From positions 310,001 through 374,000 of the forward strand of contig NZ_JAAKZG010000002.1 of assembly GCF_011045115.1 (NCBI RefSeq): a stretch of DNA of 64,000 nucleotides, written 5' to 3'. Under the pieces are notes generated by a model, which ran no database searches, had not been told where the DNA came from, and worked only from the letters and a program-made list of their open reading frames with translations. Made by a program: the position numbers and the translations under genes. The DNA is from Mesorhizobium zhangyense (GTDB lineage: Bacteria > Pseudomonadota > Alphaproteobacteria > Rhizobiales > Rhizobiaceae). Below, one piece after another: positions 62,139 through 64,000 of this stretch; position 1 is the first letter of the stretch; each line of letters opens with the position of its first letter.

Positions 62139-62900
62139 ATGAACGCCAATTCCAAAATCGAAACACGCCAGAGGCTCGACGAATTGCTCGTCGCGCGCGG
62201 CCTGTTTGCCAGCCGTTCGCGGGCGCGCGATGCCATCGAGCGCGGCACGGTGAAGGTGGACGGCGCTGTTGCAGGCAAGGCCGGGCAGGGGGTTTCGGCC
62301 GATGCCGTGATCGCCGTGGACGATCCGGCCCAGAGCTATGTCTCGCGGGCCGCGTTAAAACTGATCGCCGGGCTCGACCATTTCTCTATCGATCCCTCCG
62401 GCTGCACTGCGCTCGATATCGGCGCTTCTACCGGCGGTTTCACGCAGGTTCTGCTGGAGCGGGGTGCGGCACATGTGACGGCGATAGATGTCGGCCATGG
62501 CCAGATGCATCCGAGCCTGAAGGCCGACCCGTGTGTGCGCTGCATCGAGGGGCTGAATGCGCGCGAGCTGTCTGCCGGCGATCTCGATGGGCGCTTGCCT
62601 GAACTGATCGTCTCCGACGTCAGCTTCATTTCATTAAAGCTTGCTCTGCCGCCGGCGCTCGATCTGGCGCGGCCCGGTGCGCGGGGCATCTTTCTGGTCA
62701 AGCCGCAGTTCGAGGCCGGACGCGAGGCGATCGGCAAGGGCGGGCTGCTCAAGAACCCGGTCGACGCACCGCTGATTGCCGAAGCGTTGAAAGATTGGCT
62801 CGATGCGGTGCCGGGTTGGCGCGCCATTGGGATTTGCCCATCGCCCATCGAAGGCAGCGACGGCAACCGCGAATTTCTGTTGGCCGGGGTAAAGGCATGA
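62139..62900 (+). CDS. tlyA: TlyA-family rRNA 2'-O-methyltransferase
   Basis: This 253-residue protein has an N-terminal S4 RNA-binding domain (residues 11-75; RLDELLVARGLFASRSRARDAI) and an FtsJ-like SAM domain (about 80-250; DIGASTGGFTQVLLERG is motif I). Mycobacterial TlyA methylates 16S and 23S rRNA and its loss gives capreomycin resistance; older names call it hemolysin A. ATG 62139 follows GAAGG. It overlaps the next gene by four bases (ATGA). Confidence 0.93.
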   Translation: MNANSKIETRQRLDELLVARGLFASRSRARDAIERGTVKVDGAVAGKAGQGVSADAVIAVDDPAQSYVSRAALKLIAGLDHFSIDPSGCTALDIGASTGGFTQVLLERGAAHVTAIDVGHGQMHPSLKADPCVRCIEGLNARELSAGDLDGRLPELIVSDVSFISLKLALPPALDLARPGARGIFLVKPQFEAGREAIGKGGLLKNPVDAPLIAEALKDWLDAVPGWRAIGICPSPIEGSDGNREFLLAGVKA

Positions 62901-64000
62901 GCACTCAGTTTCAGATCGCGCGCCTCGGTGCACAGGGCGACGGCGTGGCGGACACACCAAACGGTCCTGTCTTCATCCCCTTCGCGCTGGCGGGCGAAAA
63001 GGTGACGGCGGCGCGCGAGAAGGATCGTGCGATGCTGATTGCGGTGTTGGAGGAATCGCCGCTTCGCATCCATCCGGTGTGCCGCCATTTCACCGATTGC
63101 GGCGGTTGCGCTTTGCAGCATCTGGAAGCGCAAGCCTATCTCGACTGGAAGCGCGACAAAGTGGTGCAGGCGCTGAAGAGCCGTGGCATCGAGACGGATG
63201 TTGCAGCAACGGTCGCTTGCGCGTCGCATTCGCGCCGCCGCGCCATTTTCTCGGTGCGCCGCACCGAATCCGGCATGCTGCTCGGCTACAATCGGGCGCT
63301 GTCGCACCAGATCATCGACATCGAGGAATGCCCTATAATCGAACCGGAAATCGAGCGTGCGCTGCCGATGCTGCGGCAACTGGCGGCGCTGCTTTGCAAG
63401 ACCGCACAGCCGTTTCACATGACCGTCACCTATACGGCTTCGGGGCTGGATGTGGCGGCCCAGGACGGCGGCAAGCTCGAGGACAAGGCCCGTATGTTGG
63501 TTTCCGCCTTTGCCATTCGCGAAGGTCTGGCGCGGGTGGCGGCCGATGGCGAGATCATCGTCGAGCCGAAAAAGCCCGTGGTGCTGTTCGGCAATGTGTC
63601 GGTCGCACCGCCTTCGGGCGGCTTCCTTCAGGCTGTCGCGTCAGCTGAAGAGGTCATGGCCGGGTTGGTCGGCGAGCATCTGAAGAAATCGAAGAAAGTG
63701 CTGGACCTGTTTGCCGGCGCGGGCGCTTTTGCCCTGCGGCTTGCGGCAAACTCGGAAGTCCACGCCGTGGAAGGCGATGCGGCGGCCCTTGCCGCACTCG
63801 ATCGCGGCTTTCGATTCGCATCGGGCTTGAAGCGCGTCACGGTGGAAAAGCGCGACCTGTTCCGCCGTCCAATCACATACAAGGAACTCGCGGCCTTCGA
63901 CGGTCTGGTCTTCGACCCGCCACGCGCCGGCGCAGAGGATCAGTGCAAGCAGATCGCGAAATCCGAGGTGCCTCTGGTCGCAGCGGTTTCGTGCAACCCG
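62897..64000 (+). CDS. RlmD/RumA-type [4Fe-4S] RNA (uracil-C5) methyltransferase, partial
   Basis: The 368 codons present run off the window. A degenerate TRAM-like start, then the [4Fe-4S] ligands C62-x5-C68-x2-C71 and C145 in EECPI, the SAM-binding VLDLFAGAGAFALRL (about 278-292) and at the end SCNP with the catalytic C366, define the TrmA/RlmCD family. It methylates uridine in 23S rRNA. The ATG overlaps the tlyA stop, so the two are coupled. The C-terminus, about 40-50 residues, is missing because of the window edge and not by mutation. Confidence 0.93.
   Translation, partial: MSTQFQIARLGAQGDGVADTPNGPVFIPFALAGEKVTAAREKDRAMLIAVLEESPLRIHPVCRHFTDCGGCALQHLEAQAYLDWKRDKVVQALKSRGIETDVAATVACASHSRRRAIFSVRRTESGMLLGYNRALSHQIIDIEECPIIEPEIERALPMLRQLAALLCKTAQPFHMTVTYTASGLDVAAQDGGKLEDKARMLVSAFAIREGLARVAADGEIIVEPKKPVVLFGNVSVAPPSGGFLQAVASAEEVMAGLVGEHLKKSKKVLDLFAGAGAFALRLAANSEVHAVEGDAAALAALDRGFRFASGLKRVTVEKRDLFRRPITYKELAAFDGLVFDPPRAGAEDQCKQIAKSEVPLVAAVSCNP

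Noticed and set aside
1-64000. tRNA or rRNA genes
   Set aside because: No cloverleaf with the TTCGA-type arm and CCA-adjacent acceptor stem was found by eye in the gaps; a tRNAscan run would settle this.

Overview
The window is a gene-dense, GC-rich chromosomal stretch from an alphaproteobacterium of the Hyphomicrobiales, most like Mesorhizobium or other Phyllobacteriaceae. Evidence for this is a BacA/SbmA peptide transporter, an F0 ATP synthase operon of the order I-a-c-b'-b separate from F1, BA14K, DUF1344, DUF2007 and DUF6101 proteins, a RibBX-type protein, BluB under a cobalamin riboswitch, and many short palindromic intergenic repeats of the kind common in rhizobia. I saw no rRNA, tRNA, CRISPR array, insertion sequence, phage or plasmid module.

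Layout. 1-180: a probable AbcR-type small RNA. 348-7465: accessory metabolism and regulation (flavin monooxygenase, ArsR/AHSA1 pair, GFA protein, a 2'-5' RNA ligase-like gene behind an exact alphaproteobacterial LexA box, an Spx/ArsC-like reductase, M29 aminopeptidase, LysR regulator divergent from a DUF1127-like gene, MAPEG protein). 7596-11322: MFS exporter, BacA, polysaccharide deacetylase. 11542-15239: YfgM-like protein, Der GTPase, SleB-type wall hydrolase. 15410-18194: F0 ATP synthase operon with promoter, internal hairpin and terminator. 18215-25784: RNase HII, radical SAM protein, a 1.4 kb repeat-rich gap, glycosyltransferase, MoaB, IspE, S49 peptidase, methyltransferase, DUF2007. 26028-37459: membrane hydrolase, polyprenyl synthase, TPR-LysM protein, GlyQ/GlyS, Sua5, FAD oxidase. 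37675-45904: DUF6101, UbiA, PurD/ArsC, GH25 muramidase, acyl-CoA dehydrogenase with enoyl-CoA hydratase, BA14K. 46113-55296: class III cyclase, PdxH, lipoprotein, DnaJ-like protein, FabI, phosphatase, DUF1344, AroC, RibBX, MFS. 55413-64000: TetR regulator, BluB with riboswitch, deacetylase-family protein, XseB, DUF2277, pirin, Dxs, TlyA and an RlmD-like RNA methyltransferase cut by the window edge.

Most genes are housekeeping. They cover isoprenoids and quinones (Dxs, IspE, polyprenyl synthase, UbiA), cofactors (MoaB, RibBX, PdxH, BluB), translation and RNA modification (GlyQS, Sua5, TrmN6-like, TlyA, RlmD-like, Der), the cell wall (SleB, GH25, deacetylase, TPR-LysM) and energy (F0, acyl-CoA dehydrogenase).

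The most unusual signals are mobile palindromic repeats. At least six families occur; several copies touch or overlap the stop codon of a gene, and one copy sits in frame inside glyS, adding about 45 residues to the synthetase. Other signals worth testing are a LexA box in front of an RNA-ligase-like gene, a leaderless ArsR promoter with operator half-sites every 18 bp, a three-site TetR operator, and a cyclase with a duplicated membrane module.
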